From: Candidatus Omnitrophota bacterium
Lineage (GTDB): Bacteria; Omnitrophota; Gorgyraeia; 2-01-FULL-45-10
Length of the DNA stretch: 46,039 nucleotides
Reading direction: 5' to 3'
Assembly (NCBI GenBank): GCA_028748925.1
Contig: JAQTPE010000001.1
Coordinates: 12,065 to 58,103 of the forward strand
Part shown: positions 27,484 through 36,337 of the stretch, piece by piece
Layout of the letters: each line of letters opens with the position of its first letter
Numbering within the stretch: the first letter of the stretch is position 1
Program-made: the position numbers and the translations under genes
The notes under the pieces: model-generated
What the model was told of the DNA's origin: nothing
The model's database searches: none
The model's input: the letters and a program-made list of their open reading frames with translations, nothing else

Positions 27484-29532
27484 ATGCGTAGGCTTAAGCC
27501 CGCTTCGTTAATAGTTTTTATAAGCCTGTTTCTTTTCAGACCTCAGGTTCTTTCCGGCGCCGAGTCCAATAAGCCTGAGCCCGCGACCTTCATAATAGCC
27601 GATTTTAATAATGGAGCCATGTTCAGCAATCTGCAAACTGAAATGGGCACTTGGGAGATGAACCCCGAGGATGAAGCCCAGAGCATAGAAGCCTCATTGG
27701 ACAAAAATATAAAAATGGGTAAGAGCGGCTATTCGTTAAAGATAGACTACAATGTCGGTTCCCCAAAGAATGCCGTCAACGGTTTCTGGATGCAGATGAG
27801 ATTTTTTGACGCTTCACCGTATGATCATTTTGAGTTTTATGTAAAGGGCGATAAGGATAAGGGCTCTACCGGCGTATTCAAGATAGAATTCAAGAAATTG
27901 AATAGGAGCTCTGACGGCGAAGAAGAGACGGTAAGGGGGAGTTTTATAGTAAAGGGCGTCACCGGCGAATGGCGTAAGATATCTATCCCGCTGAATGTTA
28001 TGAACGGGATAACCGACTGGAAACAGATGGGAGAATTTGTAATCACTTTTGAGAAGAGGCGCGTCGATAGTCTTAAAGGCACTCTGTATTTTGACGATTT
28101 AGCGTTTGTGAAGACCGGATCTCCCGGGCCAAGTATCAGTGATCCCGTAGAGCATAAGGCCAAGAAGACGAAGACTGCTCTCCCGCCGGCCGAATTCGCG
28201 AAATTTTTGATCAAGAGGCTCAAGGGTTTTCCATCGAAAGTATTTTTGGATAAAACTTTCCCGAAAGACGATAGGGCCATGTTGATGGAGATAGCAAAAG
28301 ATACGTGGAACTATTTTGACATGTTTGTAGACAAGAATTATCAGCTCCCGATAGATAATGTTGAGTTCGCGGCGGACGGAACGGTTTCCGGCGGGACAAA
28401 AATAGGGGACTATACTAATATCACGAATGTAGGGCTCTATCTAATGTGTATCGTGGCAGGATACGATTTCAAATTTATAACTAAAGAGGACGCTGTCAAC
28501 AGGCTTAATCTTACGCTCGATTCGATAGAGAAGCTGGAGAAGTACAAAAATTTTCCGTATAATTATTATGATATTACGATATTCCAGAGGACGAGCAACT
28601 TCGTCTCTTTTGTGGATTCAGGCTGGCTCGCCGCGGGTATCGTAGTGATAAAGAACGCGTTCCCGGAAATTTTAGGCGAAAGATGCCGGAAGATACTGGA
28701 TGGTATGGACTTCTCTTTTTTTTATGACGAAGTGGAAGAAGAGATGTATCATGGATTTTACACAAACATAAACCATTATTCCGATTACAATTACGGCGTG
28801 CTCTACACCGAGCCCAGAGCGATCAGTTATCTTGCCATAGGCAAGGGCGACGTTCCGAAGGATCACTGGTTTAAATTGGCAAGGACTTTTCCAGATACGT
28901 GGGCCTGGCAGACCCAGATGCCGAAAGGCAGGAGAGAGAAGACTTACCTGGGATGCGTTACCGAAGGCGGGTATTATACTTATAATAACACGAAATTTGT
29001 TCCCAGTTGGGGCGGCAGCATGTTCGAAGCGTTAATGCCAACCATCATAATCGATGAGAAGAGGCTGGCTCCGAAAGGACTGGGCGCGAACGATGAAAGA
29101 CATGTTAATATCCAGATTAAATATGCGCTCGAGAAACTATCATATCCTGTATTTGGAATGTCTCCTTCTTCCATACCGGAAGGCGGCTACAGTGAGTATG
29201 GAGTAAAGCCTCTCGGTATAAAAGGCTATAAACCGGGTGTGGTCACTCCGCATGCGACATTCCTGGCGCTTGAATTCGCCCCAAAAGAGTGCATAGCCAA
29301 TATACGCAAGATGCTGAAGCTCTATAATGTTTATGGAGAGTGCGGATTTTACGACGCCATAAACGTGGAGACGGGTAAAGTGGCGATCAAATATCTGTGT
29401 CTGGACCAGGCGATGTCATTTCTGGCGCTCGATAATTATTTGAATGACGGGGCCATACGCAGGCGTTTTGCCGCGGATTCTATAAACAGGCGCGCGGTGG
29501 AATTACTGAAAGTAGAGGATTTCTTTGATTAA
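27484..29532 (+). CDS. Secreted CBM-like plus DUF3131/glucoamylase-like family protein
   Basis: IADFNNGAMFSNLQTEMGTWE...; GDYTNITNVGLYLMCIVAGYDF, FVPSWGGSMFEALMP, GMSPSSIPEGGYSEYGVKPLG, VVTPHATFLALEF resemble the glucoamylase-like domain of cyclic beta-1,2-glucan synthases. Confidence 0.65.
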   Translation: MRRLKPASLIVFISLFLFRPQVLSGAESNKPEPATFIIADFNNGAMFSNLQTEMGTWEMNPEDEAQSIEASLDKNIKMGKSGYSLKIDYNVGSPKNAVNGFWMQMRFFDASPYDHFEFYVKGDKDKGSTGVFKIEFKKLNRSSDGEEETVRGSFIVKGVTGEWRKISIPLNVMNGITDWKQMGEFVITFEKRRVDSLKGTLYFDDLAFVKTGSPGPSISDPVEHKAKKTKTALPPAEFAKFLIKRLKGFPSKVFLDKTFPKDDRAMLMEIAKDTWNYFDMFVDKNYQLPIDNVEFAADGTVSGGTKIGDYTNITNVGLYLMCIVAGYDFKFITKEDAVNRLNLTLDSIEKLEKYKNFPYNYYDITIFQRTSNFVSFVDSGWLAAGIVVIKNAFPEILGERCRKILDGMDFSFFYDEVEEEMYHGFYTNINHYSDYNYGVLYTEPRAISYLAIGKGDVPKDHWFKLARTFPDTWAWQTQMPKGRREKTYLGCVTEGGYYTYNNTKFVPSWGGSMFEALMPTIIIDEKRLAPKGLGANDERHVNIQIKYALEKLSYPVFGMSPSSIPEGGYSEYGVKPLGIKGYKPGVVTPHATFLALEFAPKECIANIRKMLKLYNVYGECGFYDAINVETGKVAIKYLCLDQAMSFLALDNYLNDGAIRRRFAADSINRRAVELLKVEDFFD

Positions 29533-29535
29533 TTA

Positions 29536-29544
29536 TGATATAAT
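29536..29544 (+). promoter_or_regulatory. Extended -10 (TGaTATAAT) just upstream of the permease start
   Basis: TGATATAAT; ATG at 29557; no SD. Confidence 0.45.
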
Positions 29545-29556
29545 CCTGAAATTATC

Positions 29557-30495
29557 ATGTTAAGAAGCTCTGCTAAAGAAACGGCGGCCGGATATCTGTT
29601 TCTACTGCCAAATCTTCTGGGATTTTTGGTATTTACGCTTGTCCCCGTCGCATTGTCGCTCGCTTTAAGTCTCGTTGATTGGGATATGCTCTCGGCCCCT
29701 AAATTTGTCGGGCTGGCAAATTTTGTCAATCTTTTGGGTTTCCATACCGAGAACGGGTCATTTATCCCAAACGATCCGCTATTCTGGAAATGTGTAGGCA
29801 ACACCCTCTTCTTGATGATAATAATACCTGTCGAGATGATGGTGGCGTTATTATTGGCGCTGGCTATGAACCAGAAGATAAAAGGGGTGAAGTTATTCAG
29901 AACTTTATATTTTCTTCCGACGATAACAAATGGCGTGGCCATATGCCTTCTCTGGGCATGGCTCTACAATTATGATTTCGGTTTGTTGAACGGCCTTATA
30001 ATAAAACTGGGCGGTTTTTTGAATTTAAGTTTTAAAGGGATACCCTGGCTGACCTCTACGGTATGGTCGAAGCCTTCGCTGATGATAATGGGCTTATGGA
30101 TAGCTATGGGCGGTTATAATATGATACTGTTTGTGGCCGCCCTCCAGGGGGTCCCCAGAGAGCTCTATGAGGCCGCCGAAATAGACGGAGCGGATCCGTG
30201 GCATAAATTCTGGTCCGTAACATGGCCGATGATAAGCCCTACTACATTTTTTATCGCTATAATGGCGGTCATAGGAGGGTTCCAGGGCGGGTTCATGCAG
30301 GCATATGTCATGACAGGCGGCGGACCCCAGCGGTCTACAACGACTCTGGAATATCTTATATATAATCATCTCTACAGCTGGCAGCATGTCGGATACGCGG
30401 CGTCCATAGCATGGTTCGTATTCGTTATCGTGTTCGTCATAACTTTATTCAATTGGCGTTTTGGCGGTAAATTAGTGCAGTATTACCACTACTGA
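29557..30495 (+). CDS. Sugar ABC transporter permease (MalF-type)
   Basis: AAGYLFLLPNLLGFLVF, LYEAAEIDGADPWHKFWSVTWPMISPT (EAA loop). Confidence 0.92.
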   Translation: MLRSSAKETAAGYLFLLPNLLGFLVFTLVPVALSLALSLVDWDMLSAPKFVGLANFVNLLGFHTENGSFIPNDPLFWKCVGNTLFLMIIIPVEMMVALLLALAMNQKIKGVKLFRTLYFLPTITNGVAICLLWAWLYNYDFGLLNGLIIKLGGFLNLSFKGIPWLTSTVWSKPSLMIMGLWIAMGGYNMILFVAALQGVPRELYEAAEIDGADPWHKFWSVTWPMISPTTFFIAIMAVIGGFQGGFMQAYVMTGGGPQRSTTTLEYLIYNHLYSWQHVGYAASIAWFVFVIVFVITLFNWRFGGKLVQYYHY

Positions 30496-30496
30496 T

Positions 30497-31339
30497 ATGG
30501 TATATAGAAATATCCTGCGGAAAACTTTTTCCTATAGCTTCCTTATCATGGGAGCCGTTACCATGGTGTTGCCTTTCGCCTGGATGGTGTCCACATCGCT
30601 TAAATCTTATAGTTCGGTCTTCATATTCGATATTAACGAAATCAATTGGATACCCAATCCTGTATACTGGAAAAACTATATAGACGTCTGGAAGGTAGTA
30701 CCGTTCGCCAGATTCTACTTTAACAGCCTATTTGTTTGTATCACCGTAACTTTAGCGCAGGTCGCGACGAGCGCTTTGGCCGCATACTCTTTTTCGAGAT
30801 TAAAATTTCCGGGCAGGGAGAAGATATTCTTTTCTTATCTGGCCACTATGATGATACCCGGATCCGTTACGATGATACCGGTCTTTGTGCTTATGAGGAT
30901 GTTTGGCTGGATCGATTCGTACAAGGCGTTGATAATACCGGCGGCTTTCTCGGCGTACGGCACCTTCATGCTGCGCCAATTTTTTATGACGATACCGAGG
31001 GATCTGGAAGATGCCGCCAAGATAGACGGATGCAATCACTGGAGCATATTCTGCAAAGTCATACTGCCGCTGTCGAAAACGGCGCTCGCCACGCTTACCG
31101 TATTCGTGGCTCTTGGAAATTGGGTGAGCTTCATGTGGCCTCTGTTAGTCACTAACTCGCTGGAAAAGAGGACGCTTCCCGTGGGGCTGGCTTATTTCCA
31201 GGAGATGTATCAATACGCCCAGCCCGACTGGGGGCTCTTGATGGCCGGGTCACTCGTTACGATGATTCCGATCATAGTGATTTTTATATTCGGCCAGAAA
31301 TTCTTTGTGGAAGGAATTAAGTTAACCGGATTAAAATAG
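30497..31339 (+). CDS. Sugar ABC transporter permease (MalG-type)
   Basis: PFAWMVSTSLKSYSSVF, LEDAAKIDGCNHWSIFCKVILPLSKTALATL (EAA loop). Confidence 0.92.
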   Translation: MVYRNILRKTFSYSFLIMGAVTMVLPFAWMVSTSLKSYSSVFIFDINEINWIPNPVYWKNYIDVWKVVPFARFYFNSLFVCITVTLAQVATSALAAYSFSRLKFPGREKIFFSYLATMMIPGSVTMIPVFVLMRMFGWIDSYKALIIPAAFSAYGTFMLRQFFMTIPRDLEDAAKIDGCNHWSIFCKVILPLSKTALATLTVFVALGNWVSFMWPLLVTNSLEKRTLPVGLAYFQEMYQYAQPDWGLLMAGSLVTMIPIIVIFIFGQKFFVEGIKLTGLK

Positions 31340-31364
31340 GAACAGACGCCTGTTCTAAATAATA

Positions 31365-31422
31365 GTATTGTGTATCGTGTATATAATATACACGCAATAC
31401 TCAATACACTATACTCAATACG
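31365..31422. repeat. A/T-rich palindrome plus short tandem repeat
   Basis: CGTGTATAT-a-ATATACACG (31376-31394) followed by ATACTCAATAC twice. Confidence 0.7.
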
Positions 31423-31442
31423 AAAAAGGAGGAGAGGTAAAG

Positions 31443-32246
31443 ATGAAGAGGATAATGGTTTTATTATTAGCGTTATTGTTCGTAGTTCCTTTAGTGGCGG
31501 GATGCGGCCAGAGCCGGCAGCCTCAGGATGAAAAGAAGCCTATAGAGATAAAGCCGGATAATGCGGTTATGGATGATGAAGAGGTCACGGAACCGGAAGA
31601 GGCGTCGGACGCTGTTGCTGAGTCGACCTTAGAAAAACCGGAAACTCAGGCTATATATCCGAAAGAAACCTCCGCAACGGCCCAAGCGCCAAATCCGGCA
31701 GCGCCTGAGTATTCCGAGGAGATTATTGTGGCAGATTTCAATAGTGGGGAGAAGCCGAATAATCTCGGAGGGAATTTCGGAGCGTGGAATAAGGATCCGT
31801 CCGATCCGACTCAGTGGTGCAAAGAGGGTTTTGACAATGTATCCAGGCATGGAGATACCGGATTCGCGATGAAACTTGACTACAGCGTGGACTCGCCCAA
31901 TCCGGCTTACAATGGGTTTTGGATGGTGCTTCCCAATTTTGACGCTACAAAGTACGATGCCCTGAATATGTGGATTAAGGGGGACTCCAAGGCCGGATAC
32001 ACGACGGTACTTAAACTGGAATTGAAGAATGCCGGTAAGCAGATAGGACGCTACTATATCTCTAATGTGAGCGATCAGTGGCAGGATATCTCTATACCTT
32101 TATCCGAATTTAAGGGCTTGATCGACAGGTCGAGTCTGACTGAATTCGTCGTTGTATTCGAGGATAGGATGGCTTCGAATAAGAAGGGCGTGCTTTATAT
32201 AGACGATATAAGGTTCGTAAAATTTGCTTCTGCCGACAAGGTTTAG
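31443..32246 (+). CDS. Lipoprotein with CBM11/CIA30-like domain (paralog of 22704 CDS)
   Basis: ATG at 31443 with SD aaggaggagagg; lipobox LVAGC; domain aligns nearly residue-for-residue with the 22704 product. Confidence 0.75.
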   Translation: MKRIMVLLLALLFVVPLVAGCGQSRQPQDEKKPIEIKPDNAVMDDEEVTEPEEASDAVAESTLEKPETQAIYPKETSATAQAPNPAAPEYSEEIIVADFNSGEKPNNLGGNFGAWNKDPSDPTQWCKEGFDNVSRHGDTGFAMKLDYSVDSPNPAYNGFWMVLPNFDATKYDALNMWIKGDSKAGYTTVLKLELKNAGKQIGRYYISNVSDQWQDISIPLSEFKGLIDRSSLTEFVVVFEDRMASNKKGVLYIDDIRFVKFASADKV

Positions 32247-32300
32247 TAACAAGAAAACCATGGCAGGGCCTCACTGAAATTTCACCGCCGAAGGCGGCGG

Positions 32301-33050
32301 ATGAATGCGGGAAATAACGTCTATATGAACAAGCGCGTAGATATCCAGGACGAGATAGCGAAAACATATTTTAGCGCCATGCCTAAAAAGCATGGTAAGA
32401 AGAAGCCGAAATGGAGATCGTTCCTGCCCTGGGCGGTGGCTATACTGGCTCTCTTCTTTGCGGCGGCGATATTGATCTTTAATAGTTCCATAGAGGTCAA
32501 AGTGCGTTTCCTTGGAGAGATACCCTCTTTGCCGATTGACAAAGGTGCGTATAAGATCGGCGAAAATCTCGATAAGGGGATATTTCTTGTAGAAGCCGGA
32601 GTGCCGAACAAGGATATAGTAAAGAACGCTTACTTTATGGGAGACGCCAAAGAGTTCAGCATCGATAGGCCGGATGAGCTGGTTCTTTGTAACTCCAGGG
32701 GATCCGGCTGGGCAAATTACACTATAGAGCTTAAAGAGCCCATAGATCTGGATAAACTGGATATAAGGTATATGGCGAGAGGCGTCCGGGGAGATGAATT
32801 CCTATCTCTTGTTATAGTGGACAGCAATAAGCGCAGTTACAGGCTTGAAAAAGATCTTTCGTCGGCCATGGGCAAGGATTGGCAGAGGTATACGATAAGT
32901 TTCAGGCGGGTTAAGAAAGCCGTGGATATTTCGAATATATCTACGATAAAATTTGAGTTTGGCACTCTGACCGTCGGAAATTATCCGAGCGCGGTTATGT
33001 CGCTGAAAGATGTGTATATAACAAAAACAGGAAGGTTGAAATGGCTGTAA
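32301..33050 (+). CDS. Single-TM protein with C-terminal beta-sandwich (galactose-binding-like)
   Basis: TM FLPWAVAILALFFAAAILIF; C-term MSLKDVYITKTG. Start may be ATG 32325. Confidence 0.5.
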   Translation: MNAGNNVYMNKRVDIQDEIAKTYFSAMPKKHGKKKPKWRSFLPWAVAILALFFAAAILIFNSSIEVKVRFLGEIPSLPIDKGAYKIGENLDKGIFLVEAGVPNKDIVKNAYFMGDAKEFSIDRPDELVLCNSRGSGWANYTIELKEPIDLDKLDIRYMARGVRGDEFLSLVIVDSNKRSYRLEKDLSSAMGKDWQRYTISFRRVKKAVDISNISTIKFEFGTLTVGNYPSAVMSLKDVYITKTGRLKWL

Positions 33051-34270
33051 AAAGAGAGAGCGTCTTTACCTATCATGTTTCGCAGGACAGGCAGCGCAAA
33101 AACTTATCTATCCTGGAGCTCATAAGGAAGAAGGGCCCTATTTCGAGAGCCGACATATCCAGAGTGCTTGGGCTTAATATAGTGAGCGTATCGAATTATC
33201 TCGATTTTTATATTAATAAGAAGATGATACTTGAAGTAGGGTACGATGTTTCGAGCGGAGGGCGCAGGCCGGAACTGTTGGAGCTCAACGCGAAGAGCGC
33301 TTATATAGTGGGCGTTGATATAGGCCCGGACAACATGAAAGCCGTGGTGACCGATCTGCAGGTAAACGTTGTCTCCAGCGCATACGCTCCGAGGCCGAAC
33401 GTCGGCTTGGAAGATCTTCCCGGGTATGTATTAAAAGTGATCGAAGAGGCCGTTTATAAAAGCAAGCTTGATAAGAGCGCCTTAAAGAATATAGGTATAG
33501 GCACATCCGGCATTATAGATTATGTCATGGGGACTATTCATGATACGGACCCTGTAAGGGGCAGGAGCAAGACGAGCCTTCTGAAGTTCTGTAAAGCTAT
33601 AGAACAGAAGTTCTATGTACCCGTATATATAGGTAACGACGCGTCCTGCGCGGCGTTCGGAGAGAAGACGCTGAATCACGCCGCGGATGTGGAGAATATG
33701 CTTTATATATATTCCGACATAGGCCTGGGGATAATTATGCAGAACGATGTATATTGCGGATCGAGCGGCTGCGCCGGAGAGATACAGCTCGTATTTTCAG
33801 GCCTTCAGAAAGATGAAAAGAGTATTATGAAGGAATATACCCACATGAGGCCGTGGGGCGTGGATCTGGGTGTGGTTATGGAAGCTATGAGAGCGATAGA
33901 TAAAGGCGTTTCAACCGAGATCCTCGGTATGGCAGGCGGTGATGTTACCAAACTTACGAAAGAGATTGTCATAGCCGCCGCTAAAAAGAGGGATAAACTG
34001 GCGGTAGAGCTTGTCTCGAATGCCGCCAGGAATCTCGGGGTGAGAGTGGCGTATCTGGTGAATATATTCAATCCGGATATAGTGGTCATAGGCGGCGGAA
34101 TTGAGAAATCCGGAGAGGTATTTATGGATGCCATAAAAGAGATGGTGAAGAAGTTCTCCTTTGAAGAGCCTGCGAGCATGGTCAGGATAGTTCCGACGCT
34201 CCTGGAGGATAATTCGGTTGTGCTGGGCGCGGCGGCACTCGCGGCAAGAGAAGTCTTTATCGAAGCGTAA
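33041..34270 (+). CDS. ROK-family transcriptional regulator
   Basis: N-terminal winged HTH (LELIRKKGPISRADISRVLGLNIVSVSNYL), ROK fold (YIVGVDIGPDNMKAVVTDL, IGIGTSGIID, IGNDASCAAFGE, IVVIGGGIE). Confidence 0.88.
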   Translation: MAVKRESVFTYHVSQDRQRKNLSILELIRKKGPISRADISRVLGLNIVSVSNYLDFYINKKMILEVGYDVSSGGRRPELLELNAKSAYIVGVDIGPDNMKAVVTDLQVNVVSSAYAPRPNVGLEDLPGYVLKVIEEAVYKSKLDKSALKNIGIGTSGIIDYVMGTIHDTDPVRGRSKTSLLKFCKAIEQKFYVPVYIGNDASCAAFGEKTLNHAADVENMLYIYSDIGLGIIMQNDVYCGSSGCAGEIQLVFSGLQKDEKSIMKEYTHMRPWGVDLGVVMEAMRAIDKGVSTEILGMAGGDVTKLTKEIVIAAAKKRDKLAVELVSNAARNLGVRVAYLVNIFNPDIVVIGGGIEKSGEVFMDAIKEMVKKFSFEEPASMVRIVPTLLEDNSVVLGAAALAAREVFIEA

Positions 34271-34302
34271 TATTTAAATCGGTTAGATTTAAGGAGGCAG
34301 TA

Positions 34303-35268
34303 ATGTGGCACTTAAGGCTCAGGATGTATATATTGATGGCGGTATTATTCGCGATCATTTATGCCGTGGTATCTATGATAAGTTTTCATCTCGGCGTAAC
34401 AAATTTCTATTTCTACCTGATATTATCTCTTGTGATAATGCTCATACAATATATGCTGGGTCCGAAGATCGTAGAGTGGTCGATGGGCGTGCATTATATA
34501 AAAGAGAGCGAATACCCCGCGCTTTATCAGACGGTACGGTCTCTCGCGGCTATGGCCAAGATCCCGATGCCCAGGGTGGGTATCTCCGATCTGGCGATAC
34601 CCAACGCGTTCGCTTTCGGCAGGTCGATCAAGGACGGCAGGATATGCGTTACACGCGGTATAATGGGCCTGCTGAACAGCGAAGAGTTGCGCGCGGTATT
34701 GGGACACGAAATGAGCCATATAAAGAACAGGGATGTTTTGACTATAACGATTCTTTCCGTAATACCGATGATATTATACCGCATTGCGTGGCAATTCCTC
34801 TTTTTCGGGAACAGGCGCGACAGGAGCCAGGGCTCCAGCGCCATGATGGTTGGCCTGGTAGCTTTTCTCTTCTATTTTGTGACGAACCTTCTCGTTCTAT
34901 ATGCGTCGAGAATAAGAGAATACTTTGCCGATAAAGGATCGGTCGATCTGGGAAACAATCCGGCTCTTCTCGCGTCCGCATTGTATAAACTTGTGTACGG
35001 GTCCGCGAGGATGCCCAAGGACGCGCTTAAAACGGCGGAAGGCATGAAGGCTTTCTTCGTTAATGATCCGTCAAGGGCCCTAAATGAATTGAAAGACCTG
35101 AGAGAGCTCGACCTCGACAGGTCAGGCACTATATCGCCACAGGAACTCGACACTCTCAGGAACAAGAGTATAAAATTGAATTTCGGCGATAAATTGCTCG
35201 AAGCGTTCTCAACGCACCCAAATATGCTGAAGCGTATAAAGCGTTTAAGCGATTGGCGGTATACTTAA
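34303..35268 (+). CDS. htpX: HtpX-like M48 membrane metalloprotease with EF-hand loop
   Basis: VLGHEMSHIKNRDVLT, FADKGSVDLGNNPALLASAL; EF loop DLDRSGTISPQE. Confidence 0.85.
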   Translation: MWHLRLRMYILMAVLFAIIYAVVSMISFHLGVTNFYFYLILSLVIMLIQYMLGPKIVEWSMGVHYIKESEYPALYQTVRSLAAMAKIPMPRVGISDLAIPNAFAFGRSIKDGRICVTRGIMGLLNSEELRAVLGHEMSHIKNRDVLTITILSVIPMILYRIAWQFLFFGNRRDRSQGSSAMMVGLVAFLFYFVTNLLVLYASRIREYFADKGSVDLGNNPALLASALYKLVYGSARMPKDALKTAEGMKAFFVNDPSRALNELKDLRELDLDRSGTISPQELDTLRNKSIKLNFGDKLLEAFSTHPNMLKRIKRLSDWRYT

Positions 35269-35305
35269 ATTTATCCGCTTTCGGCGGGATTAATTACAAG
35301 GAAAA

Positions 35306-36325
35306 ATGAAATTCAATTTCGAGGCCACGGGCATAGGAAGTCTTCCTTTTAAAGATCCGAAAGCCGCGTGCCGGCTCATATTCGACAATTTCAAATCCAT
35401 ACCTTTCTGGCCCCAGCTTAACAATCGTTCCTTCAAAGAACACATGTATTGCCAGTTTTCCGAAGGGCTTCCGGGTGTGGTGATCGACGAAACGAAGAGG
35501 GCTATATATATCGATTCCAAAGAAGCTTCTTCCGGTATGGAAAAAGTTTATCAAAAGTATCTCGATCAGGATGTGGATTATTTTAAGATCTCAAGCTCTT
35601 TCGCCGAAGGCTTCTATGAGTTTACAGGCTCTTTTAAAAAAGAAGCGCCTTCGGCAAAATTTGTAAAAGGCCACATCACAGGTCCGGTAAGTTTCGCGCT
35701 CTTTGTGACAGATAAAGACAAGAGATCGCTGATCTACGATAAAGACCTATTCGATGTAGTTACAAAGGTTCTCGCGATGAAGGCGAGGTGGCAGATACGC
35801 GAGCTTAAGAAACTGTCTAAAGATGTCATCATATTCATAGATGAGCCGTATCTCGTATCCATAGGTTCAAGTTATGTCAATATCCCGATAGACGATGTAA
35901 CAAGATCTCTCGATGAGATATTTTCCGCGATAAGGGAAGAAGGCGCTTTATCGGGCGTACATTGTTGTGGAAATACGGATTGGCCGCTCTTGCTCAAAAG
36001 AGGCGTTGACATATTGAACTTTGACGCTTATAATTTCATGAAAGAGTTTTTTCTTTACCATCAGGATATAAAGGATTTTATCAAAAGGGGTTCCACGATA
36101 GCATGGGGGATAGTCCCCTCATCTTCCGCCGTGGATTCGGAGTCCCCCGAGAGCGTCGCGGAAAAACTTAGAGCCGCCCTGAAGTTGTTGAAAGATAAAG
36201 GCGTCGACGGATTTTTAGTCTCTTCGCTCGTGACTTCAAGCTGCGGTCTTGGGACTCTCGATGAACAAAGGGCGAAGAGAATAATAGAGATGGTCAACAG
36301 AGTGTCGGATATTCTTAAAAATTGA
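35306..36325 (+). CDS. UROD/MetE-like superfamily protein (candidate core methionine synthase)
   Basis: ATGIGSLPFKDP, FVKGHITGPVSFAL, IDEPYL, SGVHCCGNTDWPLLL, SSCGLGTLDEQRA. Confidence 0.65.
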   Translation: MKFNFEATGIGSLPFKDPKAACRLIFDNFKSIPFWPQLNNRSFKEHMYCQFSEGLPGVVIDETKRAIYIDSKEASSGMEKVYQKYLDQDVDYFKISSSFAEGFYEFTGSFKKEAPSAKFVKGHITGPVSFALFVTDKDKRSLIYDKDLFDVVTKVLAMKARWQIRELKKLSKDVIIFIDEPYLVSIGSSYVNIPIDDVTRSLDEIFSAIREEGALSGVHCCGNTDWPLLLKRGVDILNFDAYNFMKEFFLYHQDIKDFIKRGSTIAWGIVPSSSAVDSESPESVAEKLRAALKLLKDKGVDGFLVSSLVTSSCGLGTLDEQRAKRIIEMVNRVSDILKN

Positions 36326-36337
36326 TTAAAATTTTAT

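Noticed and set aside
31376-31421. Possible CRISPR-like repeats
   Set aside because: Only two imperfect short units, no spacers of constant length, no cas genes.
31368-31442. Upstream start of the lipoprotein CDS
   Set aside because: Would translate the A/T palindrome; ATG 31443 with strong SD and lipobox is the better start.
34305-34934. 209-aa + strand ORF overlapping htpX
   Set aside because: Alternate frame of htpX; low-complexity charged translation without domains.
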